From Hortaea werneckii (taxonomy: Eukaryota; Ascomycota; Dothideomycetes; Mycosphaerellales; Teratosphaeriaceae), in assembly GCA_037044905.1 (NCBI GenBank), contig JBAOKB010000144.1, forward strand, positions 1,116,001 through 1,180,000: a stretch of 64,000 nt of DNA, given 5' to 3'. Position numbers and translations under genes: made by a program. The notes under the pieces were generated by a model. The model was not told the DNA's origin, did no database searches, and was given only the letters and a program-made list of their open reading frames with translations. This document shows, piece after piece, positions 53,528 through 64,000 of the stretch; within the stretch, counting starts at the first letter, position 1, and every line of letters starts with the position of its first letter.

Positions 53528-54231
53528 ATGGCGACCGAGCTGACCGTGCAGAGCGAGCGCGCGTACCAGAAGCAGCCGCACATCTTCCAGAACCAGAAGG
53601 CCCGCGGCCAGGCGAAGAGAAGTGGAAAGGGTGGCAAGAGATGGTACAAGGACGTCGGTCTGGGCTTCAGGACGCCCAAGACCGCCATTGAGGGCTCTTA
53701 CATCGGTACGGCTATCCAACCCGCGAAGCATATGTAGGAAGGGATTGGAGGGACGCCTGATATAAGGCATGCGGAGGTGGAACATGCGATGGGGAGGGAA
53801 AGCAGACGCGTGATGAGCCGAATTGGAAACTAACATGATCCGCTCCCACAGACAAGAAGTGCCCCTTCACTGGTCTCGTCTCCATCCGTGGCCGTATCCT
53901 GACCGGTACCGTCGTCTCCACCAAGATGCACCGTACCCTGATCATCCGCCGCGAGTACCTGCACTACATCCCCAAGTACAACCGTTACGAGAAGAGGCAC
54001 AACAACCTGGCTGCGCACGTCAGCCCGGCCTTCCGTGTGTCTGAGGGTGACCAGGTTACCGTTGGCCAGTGCCGGCCGCTCAGCAAGACCGTATGTTTTT
54101 TTACCCTCGAGACGAAACACCAGAACATCGCAGGAACATGATACTAATATATTCTTCAAAAGGTCCGTTTCAACGTCCTCCGTGTGCTGCCCAGGACCGG
54201 TGCCGCCGTCAAGAAGTTCCAGAAGTTTTAA
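53528..54231 (+). CDS. RPS11: 40S ribosomal protein S11 (uS17)
   Basis: Three exons (53528-53705, 53852-54090, 54163-54231) encode 161 aa. The sequence shows the eukaryotic uS17 pattern: ERAYQKQPHIFQNQKARG, GKRWYKDVGLGFRTP, CPFTGLVSIRGRILTG, the MHRTLIIRREYLHYIPKYNRYEKRH basic strand and VRFNVLRVLP. It binds 18S rRNA in the body of the 40S subunit. The first intron is 146 nt, long for this genome and typical of ribosomal protein genes; the second has a consensus TACTAAT branch. I found no snoRNA in either. Confidence 0.96.
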
Positions 54232-55112
54232 GCGCGTCTGGGACGAGAGGGAGATGTTGAACGAGGGAAAATGATGGCTTGCAGAAGTGACTGCGGTACG
54301 AGAAGGACGTCTATCCACGAGTCTCTCCGAAGAAGCGAGCATCTTTTTTCACGCGGCGTTGAAATGTGGAATCAAAAGGGTGCTGGCTATGCATGCCTAC
54401 TATGCTGTACTACGGGAGGCGAGGCAGATAGCTCTGGCGTATTGAAAGCTTCGAAATGTACCGAGCTCTTCAGTCATGGATAACGTTTTGACTTCCTTAC
54501 ATTTCTGGCTTTGGGGTTTGCATGTCTCCCATCCGGTTCAAGAGTTGTCGCATGGTTAGGCATCCGTCATCACTGGTATCCGTCTAAGCATTGGGCAAGG
54601 CTCAGCCTTCAATGATGGCCAAAGGTGCTCCGCTTCGGTGTTACCTACCACCGAGTTGTTGCAGATCACCCCGTGCTCTGTAGGATACAACTGCACCGGT
54701 GCACGCTTCATTGTCCCAAATCTAGTACACTCTCTGGTTTGCTGACATTCCCCAGCCCCTAAAGTCCACGTCGTGAATGTTTCTTACAATGCCGACGTTC
54801 TTAACTACAGACGCCACATGCCTTGGTCTCGTCTGGCGAAGATCTGATCGAAGACTAGGGGGTTATTGAGTTGTGATTCGTCGCCGTAACAACGCTCTAA
54901 GTGATCATGATCCAACCCAGACCGCACAAAACACACATACACACGCTGCCCCGATATCTTCAGAAACAAAACGCCTTGGGTAATCCACACGCCTTCCTTC
55001 CCCTCTTCGCGTCTTCTTACTCTTGTTGTTGAGACATATGCACATATTTTTTATCTCTTTCCTTCTCTAGTTCGTCATAACTGACGATTCGTGCTGATCA
55101 TCATCATCATCA
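54232..55112. other. Intergenic region between RPS11 and DUF1748 genes
   Basis: 0.9 kb of convergent 3' flank. A 61-codon minus-strand frame at 54805-54990 has no domain. An ATC/TGA trinucleotide tract starts at 55098. Confidence 0.5.
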
Positions 55113-55587
55113 TCATCTCTTCCGCTCAAAGTACCCACTGCTCCCCATAAGCGCGACGCTCTGATCCATCATCGTCTCGCCCACCCACAGGTAGTTCTCT
55201 ATCCACTTCTTCACGCCGGGCGATTCGGAGAAGGATTCCGGTTTGAGGCTAGGTCTTCGTGGTTAGGGTTAGCTTTTCACACTGGAGTAAAAGTTGAGGT
55301 GGGGAGCATGAAGGGTGTGTGTATAGGCGGTGGGATGCATGATTGCATGCAGTGAGCAAAAGCTGAGAGAAGAAGATGTATTCGGTGGAGAGCTCTCGGG
55401 CAGGATGTGGTGTTGGTTGGAGCGGAGGGAGATACGTACGTGAGGCCTGTGGAGCGCTTGACGCCGGCGAGGAAGGCAGAGACGAGGACGGCATCGAAGG
55501 TGTAATGGGCTAGTCTTCCGAGCTGTTCAGGTGTCAGTAAGTCCAGGTTCCGCGCATATGCTGGAGGGGGAAAAGCCGTACGACCAT
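55113..55587 (-). CDS. DUF1748 small mitochondrial/membrane protein, three exons
   Basis: A 74-aa gene too short and too split to appear as one frame: exon 1 is only 6 nt (55587-55582, ATGGTC), exon 2 is 55522-55440, exon 3 is 55248-55113, with introns of 59 and 191 nt. The product reads MVLGRLAHYTFDAVLVSAFLAG, continues to KRSTGLTLKPESFSES, and ends GSSGYFERKR. This is the DUF1748 pattern of small fungal proteins with one hydrophobic segment (residues 9-23). Function is poorly known. The stop TGA is the first of six tandem in-frame TGA codons (55115 down to 55098). Confidence 0.85.
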
Positions 55588-56650
55588 GTTGATGTCTGTC
55601 GTTAGGCGCAAGCCGCCTGGTGTTGTTGTCTTCCGCTGTGTACAAGCCTGCCCTCTTGGATACTATCTCGCAATGTAGTGCAGGCACTGGGTTTCGGTAA
55701 TTGGATGCAAGTGATATTACTTGATTGGCACCGATTATTACTAAGGATTCACAAGTCGGTATGCGGCTTGCCAACGCTCGCTCGCCTGTCGTTGCTGTGG
55801 AGGGCGGAGAGGGCTGCATATGACTTGCGTGATGATACGAACGCGCGAGAGTACCATGTCTACGGCTGATACGGTCGATGCGGCCTGGTTAGAAGCCGAA
55901 ACTTTAGCTGTGTAAGCGCTTTACGTGACGGGCCTGACGGGGAGTTTGCGCCACACTTGGGATTCGCGTGGCATCAAGCTGTGGTTAGCGTCGCCGCTTC
56001 ATATCGTATATGTTTGCAACGCCACGAGGTACGACATGCATGTATCACCTGCGGAGATGGTCATTATTGAATGGATTCAACGACAGATCTGCACCTCGTA
56101 CAGGGTCTGACACGGTCGATAAGGAAACGAAACCCGTTCCCACCGAAGCTTCCTCCATATGCCGTGGAGGTAAATGAGCCACGGGCAAGTCGGAAAACGG
56201 AAGACGGTGATACTCGGCGAATTGCTTATCGATACAGGAGGCGTGTCACAGCCCAGGGCGGCGGGCTTGGTTGAGGTTGGTGGGGCCGGTGCAGCTCCTC
56301 AGCAGGTACGGGTAGTCCCTACGTACACAGTACCTCCTAAGGCTGGAGCTATATACTTTTTTCACCGCTAGCCAAAAGACCCCTGGGTCCCCGATAAACA
56401 ACATCTGTTCCCCCTTTCCCTTTGGCGAGCGCGATAGACAAGAGATCGTGACCTTCTTCAATCACAAGCCAATTGCGCAGATCCACGTGAAAGCCTAAGC
56501 GCACCGGGTAAGGCGTTGAGGAAAGCTGAAAGAATTGAGGAGGGGTCCTAGCTGACGCGCATTTATAGCCCTGAGAGCCTTCGCACACGCACCCCCGGCC
56601 AGCGCCCAAGCACACAACTCCATCAAGAGCACGAACAACGATCAGACACA
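55588..56650. promoter_or_regulatory. Divergent promoter between DUF1748 and pyruvate kinase genes
   Basis: A 1.06-kb gene-free stretch. The last 100 bp, CACACGCACCCCC and CAAGCACACAACTCC, are C/A-rich, typical of the leader of a highly expressed glycolytic gene. Short frames are non-coding. Confidence 0.5.
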
Positions 56651-58365
56651 ATGGCCAACTCGCTCACTCACCAGGAGTATGGCCGTACGCGGGTGGAATG
56701 GCTGTCCAACCTCAACACCGAGTACACCCCGCCCAAGAACTTCCGCCGCACCAGCATCATCTGCACCATTGGTATGCGTGACACTCGATGTTGGCAACGA
56801 ACACGATGCCCGTGCGGTACGATGCTAATGCTCTGCAGGTCCCAAGACCAACTCGCCTGAGAAGATCAACATGCTGCGCTCTGCCGGCCTGAACGTCGTC
56901 CGCATGAATTTCTCCCACGGCAGCTACGAGTACCACCAGTCCGTCATCGACAACGCGCGCAAGGCCGAGCAGTCGCAGGCCGGCCGCCCAGTCGCCATCG
57001 CCCTCGACACCAAGGGCCCGGAGATCCGCACGGGCAACACGCCCGGCGACGAGGACATCCCCATCTCGGCTGGCAGCGAGATCAACATCACCACCGACGA
57101 CCAATATGCCACCGCCAGTGACAACAAGAACATGTACATCGACTACAAGAACATCACCAAGGTAATTGCTCCGGGCCGCACCATCTACGTCGACGACGGC
57201 GTTCTCGCCTTCGAGGTGCTCGAGGTGACCGACGACAAGAACCTGAAGTGCCGTGCCATCAACAACGGCAAGATCAGCAGCAAGAAGGGTGTCAACCTCC
57301 CGAAGACCGACGTCGACCTGCCGGCGTTGTCCGAGAAGGACAGGTCCGACCTGCTCTTCGGTGTCAAGAACAAGGTGGACATGGTCTTCGCCTCCTTCAT
57401 CCGCCGCAAGGAGGACATCCTGACCATCCGTGAGGTCCTCGGCGAGGAGGGCAAGGACATCCAGATCATTGCCAAGATCGAGAACCAGCAGGGTGTTAAC
57501 AACTTCAACGAGATTCTCGAGGTCACTGACGGTGTCATGGTCGCCCGTGGTGACCTGGGTATCGAGATCCCGCCTGCGCAGGTCTTCATTGCGCAGAAGA
57601 TGATGATCACTAAGTGCAACCTGGCTGGCAAGCCTGTTATCTGCGCTACGCAGATGTTGGAGAGCATGACATACAACCCACGCCCGACTCGTGCTGAGGT
57701 TTCTGACGTTGGCAACGCCGTCCTGGACGGTGCCGACTGTGTCATGTTGTCTGGTGAGACTGCCAAGGGTAACTACCCCAAGGAGTCCGTGGGCATGATG
57801 CACGACGCTTGCTTGCTCGCTGAGGTCGCTATCCCATACGTCAACGCATTCAACGAGCTGAGGAGCCTTGCGCCCAGGCCGGTGCCGACCACCGAGACCT
57901 GCGCTATGGCCGCCGTGTCCGCTTCGCTCGAGCAGAACGCAGGCGCCATCCTGTGCTTGACCACCTCGTAAGTCGCTGAATCCACTTTTAACACTGTTGC
58001 GAATCCGAATCGTACTAACTTATCTCGCTAGTGGCAACACCGCCCGCCTGATCGCCAAGTACCGCCCCGTCTGCCCCATCATCATGGTGACCCGCAACGC
58101 CACCGCCTCGCGGTACTCGCACCTGTACCGCGGCGTCTGGCCCTTCCACTACGACGAGCAGAAGCCGGACTTCAAGCAGGTCCCCTGGCAAGAGGACGTC
58201 GACAAGCGTCTCAAGTGGGGCATCTCCAACGCCATCAAGCTCGGCGTGCTCAGCAAGGGCGAAACCGTCGTGTGTGTGCAGGGCTGGAGAGGCGGCCTCG
58301 GCCACACCAACACCCTCCGTATGGTGCCGGCCGAGGACGACCTGGGATTGGACCCGCACGCTTAG
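56651..58365 (+). CDS. PYK1: Pyruvate kinase
   Basis: Three exons (56651-56771, 56839-57967, 58032-58365) encode 527 aa. The enzyme makes pyruvate and ATP from phosphoenolpyruvate and ADP. Visible motifs include RTSIICTIGPKTNSPEK, VVRMNFSHGSYEYH, ALDTKGPEIRTG, the catalytic IIAKIENQQGV with its Lys, VMVARGDLGIEIP, and MLESMTYNPRPTRAEVSDVGNA. The C-terminal allosteric domain is complete and ends in VVCVQGWRGGLGHTNTLRM. Introns are 67 and 64 nt. Strong codon bias toward C-ending codons marks it as the housekeeping gene. Confidence 0.97.
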
Positions 58366-59771
58366 GAGGCTTGCGGGCTGTGGCTTACGGGGAAAGAGAA
58401 CGGTTTCCCGGTGGAGATGATGAATTCGAAGTTGGCTGGCTCTTCTCCGACGACGCCAGCAATGACGACGCCGGCGAAGACGGCCACAACGGTGGAGAGC
58501 GTCTCGGCTAGCGATAGCGCTATTGGGATCGCTACCATGCTCAGGCCGTAAGCTTCATCCGTCGGCAGCCGCCGGGTTTTCAAGTGATAGCTCAGCTGAA
58601 GGAAGGTTCTTTTCTTTGTGGCTGAGAAGAAAAAAAAAAGAAGCGAGGACGGTCATCATCGGGAGACAATGTCGGCGGGTGGACAGGTTGGCAGTGCTCG
58701 GTAGGGGCTCTCTGTCGCCGTGGTAGGGGTTAGGTAGCTTATGTTGAAATGATACCAAAAGATTTTTCAAGTTCTGTGTTTGGGTGTGCTTTTCTTCTTT
58801 CTCTTCCTGTTCATTTTCCCCCCTCCCGGCGTCCTCCCTGCTTGTACACATCCGTGGACGTCTTGGTCTTGTCCAGCAGAAACATGGACCTAGATGCCTT
58901 GTATATAGCGCACGAGGATACTGGAACATTACCAGGTCGGCTCGCGTACGGAAAGGAGTTGGACTTTGTACAGACTTAGCTTCTGGGCAAAACACCGCGC
59001 ATGCATTGAATTCATGTCCCGCCCTATCAAGATTTGCACAGGCATGTGGCATTAAATGACCCATCGGGGTTTAATATCACGATAACATAGGCTCAAGCCA
59101 CATCAAAGGGGGAAAGGAGACAGGAGAACATTGTGGTTTTTGGTCAGCAGATGATTTGTTTTCTCGATGTGGAAGGAACGGAACCCTAAGCAACCCTAAG
59201 ACATCCCCCACATTTTTTCCTTTTTTTCCCCCCCCCCCCCCTCCTTTTTGGAATGGCCTCTCTTTCATCTTGCCCGAGAAGCTAGTGGAGATAATTCAGA
59301 CCGGAATCAGATCGCGAGGAATGTAAAATAATAAAACGATGTAATGTTCCATGCGAAATAAGGGCTATGGGAGATATGTGGGGAATGACAAATTCACATC
59401 CCCCTTTCGAGACGTGTACACGCGCACATCAACGCAGACGCAAAGTTGATAGGTATGCCCCTGCGAAGTCCTCTCCCAGTTAGCTTCAATTCACCGGCTA
59501 GAGCCTTCCTGACCGACCGAGCAGCAGAGGCATCCAGGAGGCGAAGCAGACCGACAAGGGACTCCCAAGGAATGGATCCAGATACCTCTACCACCTCATC
59601 TAGACAAGGCTATGAAACCCACTACCTGGGTAAATATTATCGGAATTACAACACCCCTTTTCCAGACATCTCATACGCAAGCTACACAACGCAAAAATCC
59701 CCTACTTCCCTCCCTTGCTTCCTCCCTTCTGGCCTGGGAGTTTTCCTCCCACACCAGCTCCCGAACCACGA
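58366..59771. other. Intergenic region, 3' of pyruvate kinase and of the telomere protein
   Basis: A 1.4-kb convergent region. It has a C14 run (59228-59241) preceded by T tracts, and two copies of AACCCTAAG (59182-59200) that match the fungal telomere unit but are too few to mean more. A minus-strand frame at 59394-59594 looks faintly protein-like but has no partner exon I can prove. Confidence 0.5.
59228..59241 (+). repeat. Homopolymer of 14 C residues
   Basis: Follows two T runs; on the other strand it is a G14 tract. Located in non-coding 3' flank. Confidence 0.8.
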
Positions 59772-62700
59772 TCAGAGCCTCCACCCGAGCAGATTTACGG
59801 GCTTTCTCCCTCGCCTGCGCTGGTTCGGGACGATGTCAGGCTGTGGTCGCGCGAAGGCTCCGCCGGGGGCTAGGTCCCTCCATGCGGATGCGAAGTCGGC
59901 GAAGACCAATGAGGGCGGGCTCGCGCGTCGATCTTCGTCGTGAGAAGTCCGGTTGGTATCCGTCTGACGACCAGCAGGGTTGGAGTTTGGCGTGTTGAGG
60001 GCTTGAGACGGGGGCATGGCGGCAGCTGTCGGTTGGGATTTAGTCAGCCCCAGGGACTCAGCTCTTAGGGATGTGTTTTCCTTCATAGCACGGGTCCCTA
60101 ACAGGACATTCGGTCGACTGCGTGACGATTCGCTCCGCTGTTGACTCGGAGACAGTCCGTCACCGCCATGCTCTGCCATGGAAAGTCGGTGCTTGGAATG
60201 CGGCTGTATCGTACTATTTCTCGATGGCTGCTCATCACGTGTTGGATCCAACCTCGGACTTTCGTCAGCTGCATTGCTACCGTCGAGCTGTGGTAGACCC
60301 ACTGGTGTTGCGTTCAGGGACGAAGATAAAGCCGGCACCGAACCCTTACGCTTAAGGCTTCTGGGTCCAGTCTGACTGGCAAGGGCTGGGAAAGCCGCAT
60401 GTATGGCCCTCTTGAATTCACTGACCGGGACTTGGTCTGCCGGGTGAGATTGCGAGTATTCCCTGTGTACGTTACCGATATATTGTCCAGCGTTGTAGCT
60501 GACGACGAAGTTTGCGAGGAGCCTGTCTATAATCTTAGCTGTTGTAACAATTATATTGCGATTACATCAGAGGGGACCTACCACTCTTTTCTTTGAGCAT
60601 CTCTGTAGTGCTCGCTGCGCCTCTGACGATGCTTCAATGCCGGATCCTGCAGTGGACGAGGAACATCCATTTCCATCTCGCACCCGTTGTCTGAGTACTG
60701 CGTGCCTTTGATGACGGTAGCGCTATCGCTGTTACTAGGGACCGACGCGTGGGAGCCAGCATGATGACTAGGTGTGTTTTCCGAAGACCGTTGGAGAAAT
60801 CGTTGGCTGCGATCACCCACTCCATTCGACGTCGGAGAGTTGCTAAGCTGACGTGCTCTGATCGCGCTGAACATGCCGTAATATGACTCACCCGTCTGCG
60901 AAAACGGCCGCGAGGGCGCAAGGTCTCGTCCATAGGCATGCGAAGTGGAGAAGTGGCCGACAAACGCATTTGAATTATGCCGAAATGGTGATTCGGCCGA
61001 TGGATGGCCTCTTGAGCCGTTCTGCCCCGCACCGGCATATCCTCTTTTACCCCTAAACTGATCAGACCTCTCCTGCTTGGTCATACCATTCGGGTCTCGC
61101 CGCCGAGAGCTGTGGCTGTCGCCGAAAGGCAGGTCGGACGAGACACCTGACTTTCGAGGCGGGGAGTACCGATCGGCCGAAGGCAGTGGCTGCATTGTCC
61201 GAGGACTGCGCTTGGATGAGCCAGGACGAGCAGTCTGAGGACTGTGCGACAATCGCTCCAACGACTGGTGTGACGAGGCAGCCATATTGTCCAGATGAGA
61301 CGACTGCGGTGGCAGTCTATCCCTAGGAGTCCAATGTGATCCTGAAGGCCCATATCTGTGATTACCGGAAACGGGTCGCCCTCTCGCCCCTCCACCGGAT
61401 CTGCCAGATCGCACTCCAGCGTACGTATTCGATCCCCCCGAAGAAGATAGTTGCGAGATTTGCGTTCTTCGTTGATCCTGTGTCGGTGTTGGCGTGCGGG
61501 CAAAGTCACGATCATCGGATGAAGTCGGCCTGTCATTCCGCAGGACTGAGTACTTTGGAATATACTGATCCCCTCCGGGCAGAGGCTGTGGTTTTGGTGG
61601 AAGTGGGTGCTTCTGTGGCGAGCGGTGAGGTAAATCGCGCATGGTGGTGGCTTGATGCATATGTTTACTACCCCAAGCCGGGCTCCGGCTTTGTACACAA
61701 TCAGGCTTTTCCGGCGAGCGAGATGACTTGTATGAGCCACCAGCACTTTCTCCTGTACTGTCTGGCGGCAAGTTTGACCGTTTCGGTGGGGATGACATAT
61801 CTTTCATAGATGTGGGTTGCGAAGGCGGCCATTGAGACTCGTCAAGTTCTTCTTCAGAACCCGATGAAGAGCTGAGGTCCAAATCTTCACCGTCTCTATT
61901 GCGAGACAATGCAGATGCTGCTCCGTCATGATCACTTCGCTCGACAGTTGGTGCCTCCCTCCCAACATCTTCCAGATCTTGCCCATGGGAAGATTCATTC
62001 GACTGTGCATGAGTGTCCCTAGCCGCCAAGTCCCAAGCCTTCAGAAGTTCGATTGGTACGTTCGGAATTGGAAACACCTGACCCGGCACAGACGGATACC
62101 AAGGCGCCTTACGATCCAGAAGACTTTGTTGTTGTGGGGGAATCCTGCGTCGCGCATATTCTATTCGGGTATCGGAGTCTTGAGCTGATAAGCGACGGCG
62201 CTTCACAGATCTCTGACTGCCATGTAACGCCTCATGGCCAGTCATTTCAAGCCGCTCAACCCTCGGGGTGGCTGGGGTAACCTGATCATCGTCGGCAGAA
62301 CTATCTTCTTCAATTTCGATTAGCTCTTTCGGATTGCTTGCTCTAGAAGGCGCTTTTGGTCCACCGCCAAGTAGATTCAGTAGGTGTGCAGTATTTGTCG
62401 TAGAGGATTCCGCCCTGATAGAGCGGGGCGAAGAGGGCGTAGCGTTCTTGTCAATGCCAAGCGCTGGCCCTAGAGGCTTTGCTAGATTGACTCCACCGGC
62501 CATCTCATATCCTTCCTTGCCCAACGACGGCGCTTTCCGTGCCTTCTTCAACGCCACCTTGGCCTGTGTGGCGAAGCCTTGCTGAGTCTGCAAGCTTTGG
62601 ATAGCAGGAGAAGTTTGAGTCTTGGTGGATGAATTGACAAATTACCGGGCTGCGAGCCTCCCTCGTCAGGCTGCGCCTCAGGGGCACCCGTGTCACTGTG

Positions 62701-63326
62701 TGATGATCCCACCAAAGCTTGCGATTGGGGACAACTGAGTTCTCGCGCGAACGTGGACGCTGGGAAGGCACGTTCCTTGGCAAGCCATCGGTGTATTGCT
62801 TTGCACGAATAGTCCTGATTACTTCCAATAGAGTTGAGACATTCTGACGTTGCCCGATGGCATCTGGAGTACCTACGGTCTTGCGCAGGTGATAGAGATA
62901 CTGTAGATTTTCGACTTCAAGCTGCAAGCACCCATCTGCCGGTCCATAAGGCGTGCTGACAACGTTGATGGTAGTGACAGAGATGACATCCCCTTTCATG
63001 TCTGTGCTCAGCGGTTCTTCTAGCTCATCTTCTATCACAGACACTGCTGTGTCGGATAGCTTCGCTTTCACAGAGACGTTGCCATCTGAAAGGAGGAGAA
63101 GTGGCGACGGTGAGAGACAGACGACCTCCAGAATCTGGACCGTTGAGTCCAGAGTGAGGGGTGGCGACTGAACTGAGCTTCGAAAATTACTTCCATCGTC
63201 ATGAAAGCGAGAATCGGGATCTCGCTTGATCTTTGGCGCGTTCTGCGTTGCTTTGTGCCATTCGATTACTGCATTGAGTTCGCCTTCGACGAGATCGCCG
63301 AGCCATGGCCGCAGTGATTTCGCCAT
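59772..63326 (-). CDS. Probable shelterin protein with TPP1/Est3-type OB domain
   Basis: Three exons (63326-62646, 62587-60582, 60522-59772) with introns of 58 and 59 nt close to a 1145-aa frame. The N-terminus, MAKSLRPWLGDLVEGELNAV, then a STVQILEVV strand, a VSVKAKLSDTAVSVIEDE strand-turn and a GCLQLEVENLQYL strand, has the layout of the TPP1/Est3 OB fold that recruits telomerase at telomeres (Tpz1 in fission yeast). The next 600 residues are disordered, rich in Ser, Arg and Pro. Exon 3 adds a helical segment (KEWLLANFVVSYNAGQYI) and a conserved-looking end (FADFASAWRDLAPGGAFA), both lost if one stops at the in-frame TAG at 60578. Family call is by pattern; the exon structure is firmer. Confidence 0.6.
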
Positions 63327-63801
63327 AATCTTGAATGGAACCACAGGCGAGACCTCATCGCGATGTTTCCAGAGACCAGTGTTGACTAGGAAAGGATGAT
63401 GTGAAGTTATGTAGGAAGCTGAGAGTGCATACGCGTCCTCATGAATGGCCTGCTGTGTGGTATGAATACTGAAAAGTACAAGTATTCAAGTGCAGTGGGT
63501 AACAGATAGTTATTAGAAATGGAAGGAGGCTTCCACACATGTCGAAAGTCCCGAGTTGCAGCACTCACGGCTGTACGCGAGCGCGTTTTGCGGTAGCGGC
63601 CCAGTCCCGCGCCCGGGAAATCCCGCATCGCGACGTCCACTGTCCACTAGGTATGTACACACAATAGGCCAACGCAGCTTCGCGACTCTTGACCTTAGCA
63701 AGCGGCCTGTTGGCAGAACACACATGCGCTCGAGTAGGCTGGACGGTACATGATCAGTACTTATCCAAATGAAATGAGTGAACTACACGGAATGTTGCAG
63801 C
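63327..63801. promoter_or_regulatory. Divergent promoter at the right end
   Basis: 475 bp between the telomere-protein start and the plus-strand start at 63802. A GC-rich stretch at 63580-63645 is followed by CTAGGTATGTACAC. No gene seen. Confidence 0.45.
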
Positions 63802-64000
63802 ATGGCTCCAGACCGGGAGCCTCCTTCGCCCTCCCCATCAACGGCGCTTTTACCCTTCCTGGGGACCCGATCACGTAGAGGCTCACTGGCCTCGATCAAC
63901 TCACGACGCGACGTCGACAAAGATGTGCTAGCGCAGGCGCTGGACCAGATACACGGCTCAGCGTCCAGATCAGAGACTCTGACTTCTTTCCACGACTTCG
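63802..64000 (+). CDS. N-terminus of an unrecognised protein, runs off the right edge
   Basis: An open frame begins at the ATG in GCAGCATGGCTCC and continues 66 codons to the window end without a stop. The product is basic and Ser-rich: GTRSRRGSLASINSRRDVDK, then a helical ALDQIHGSASRSETLTSF. The regularity of this segment suggests a real conserved N-terminus, and RRGS is a good kinase A/B-type site, but I cannot name the family. Confidence 0.55.
   Translation, partial: MAPDREPPSPSPSTALLPFLGTRSRRGSLASINSRRDVDKDVLAQALDQIHGSASRSETLTSFHDF

Noticed and set aside
53706..53851. Possible snoRNA in the first RPS11 intron
   Set aside because: A GTGATGA occurs, but with too little sequence before the acceptor and no D box downstream.
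59182..59200. Two AACCCTAAG units as an internal telomere relic
   Set aside because: Only two imperfect copies; expected by chance and not evidence of a former chromosome end.
59394..59594. Minus-strand frame that looks faintly protein-like
   Set aside because: It lies after the telomere-protein stop, with no join in phase that I could prove; left as 3' flank.

Overview
The window looks like nuclear DNA of a filamentous ascomycete, probably a Dothideomycete. Evidence: dense genes on both strands, short introns (mostly 46-90 nt) with GT..AG ends and CTAAC-like branch sites, a Zn2Cys6 regulator, a KMT6-type PRC2 methyltransferase, a But2-domain wall protein, 2EXR/F-box-type proteins and an amdS-type amidase. 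Class-level placement is inference. I see no virus, transposon, CRISPR array or tRNA. Most coding sequences were rebuilt across introns, and each rebuilt gene keeps one open frame with consistent splice phases.

Region 1 (1-18.8 kb), mostly core genes: a partial F-box protein at the left edge, an Atg28-like coiled-coil protein, phosphopantetheine adenylyltransferase, a plant/fungal-type O-methyltransferase, an ER FKBP, a divergent ubiquitin hydrolase, an Srs2-type helicase, the ribosome-assembly GTPase Nog2 and a mitoribosomal protein (mS26-like). The long Nog2 intron holds a convincing H/ACA snoRNA. Its 5' pocket fits the conserved helix-69 pseudouridine site of 25S rRNA, the target of yeast snR191, which lies in the NOG2 intron too.

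Region 2 (19-38 kb), more accessory: a tandem pair of paralogues joining a forkhead-like half domain to a 2EXR/F-box-like domain, an unrecognised gene divergent from a Zn2Cys6 regulator, a PH-domain gene, an extra enolase with altered active-site loops, an amidase lacking two catalytic residues, and divergent SSU1-type sulfite and FEX-type fluoride exporters. Enolase is the classical fluoride target, so enolase plus FEX is a candidate anion/fluoride-tolerance island. CCTAGG-centred palindromes are frequent between these genes.

Region 3 (38.5-64 kb), mostly core again: a secreted But2-domain wall protein, KMT6, an Irc21-like cytochrome b5 protein, a small mitochondrial protein, the kinetochore scaffold Spc7/KNL1 with a MELT array, ribosomal protein S11 (uS17), a tiny DUF1748 gene with a 6-nt first exon, pyruvate kinase, a large probable TPP1/Est3-type telomere protein, and the 5' end of an unrecognised gene running off the right edge.
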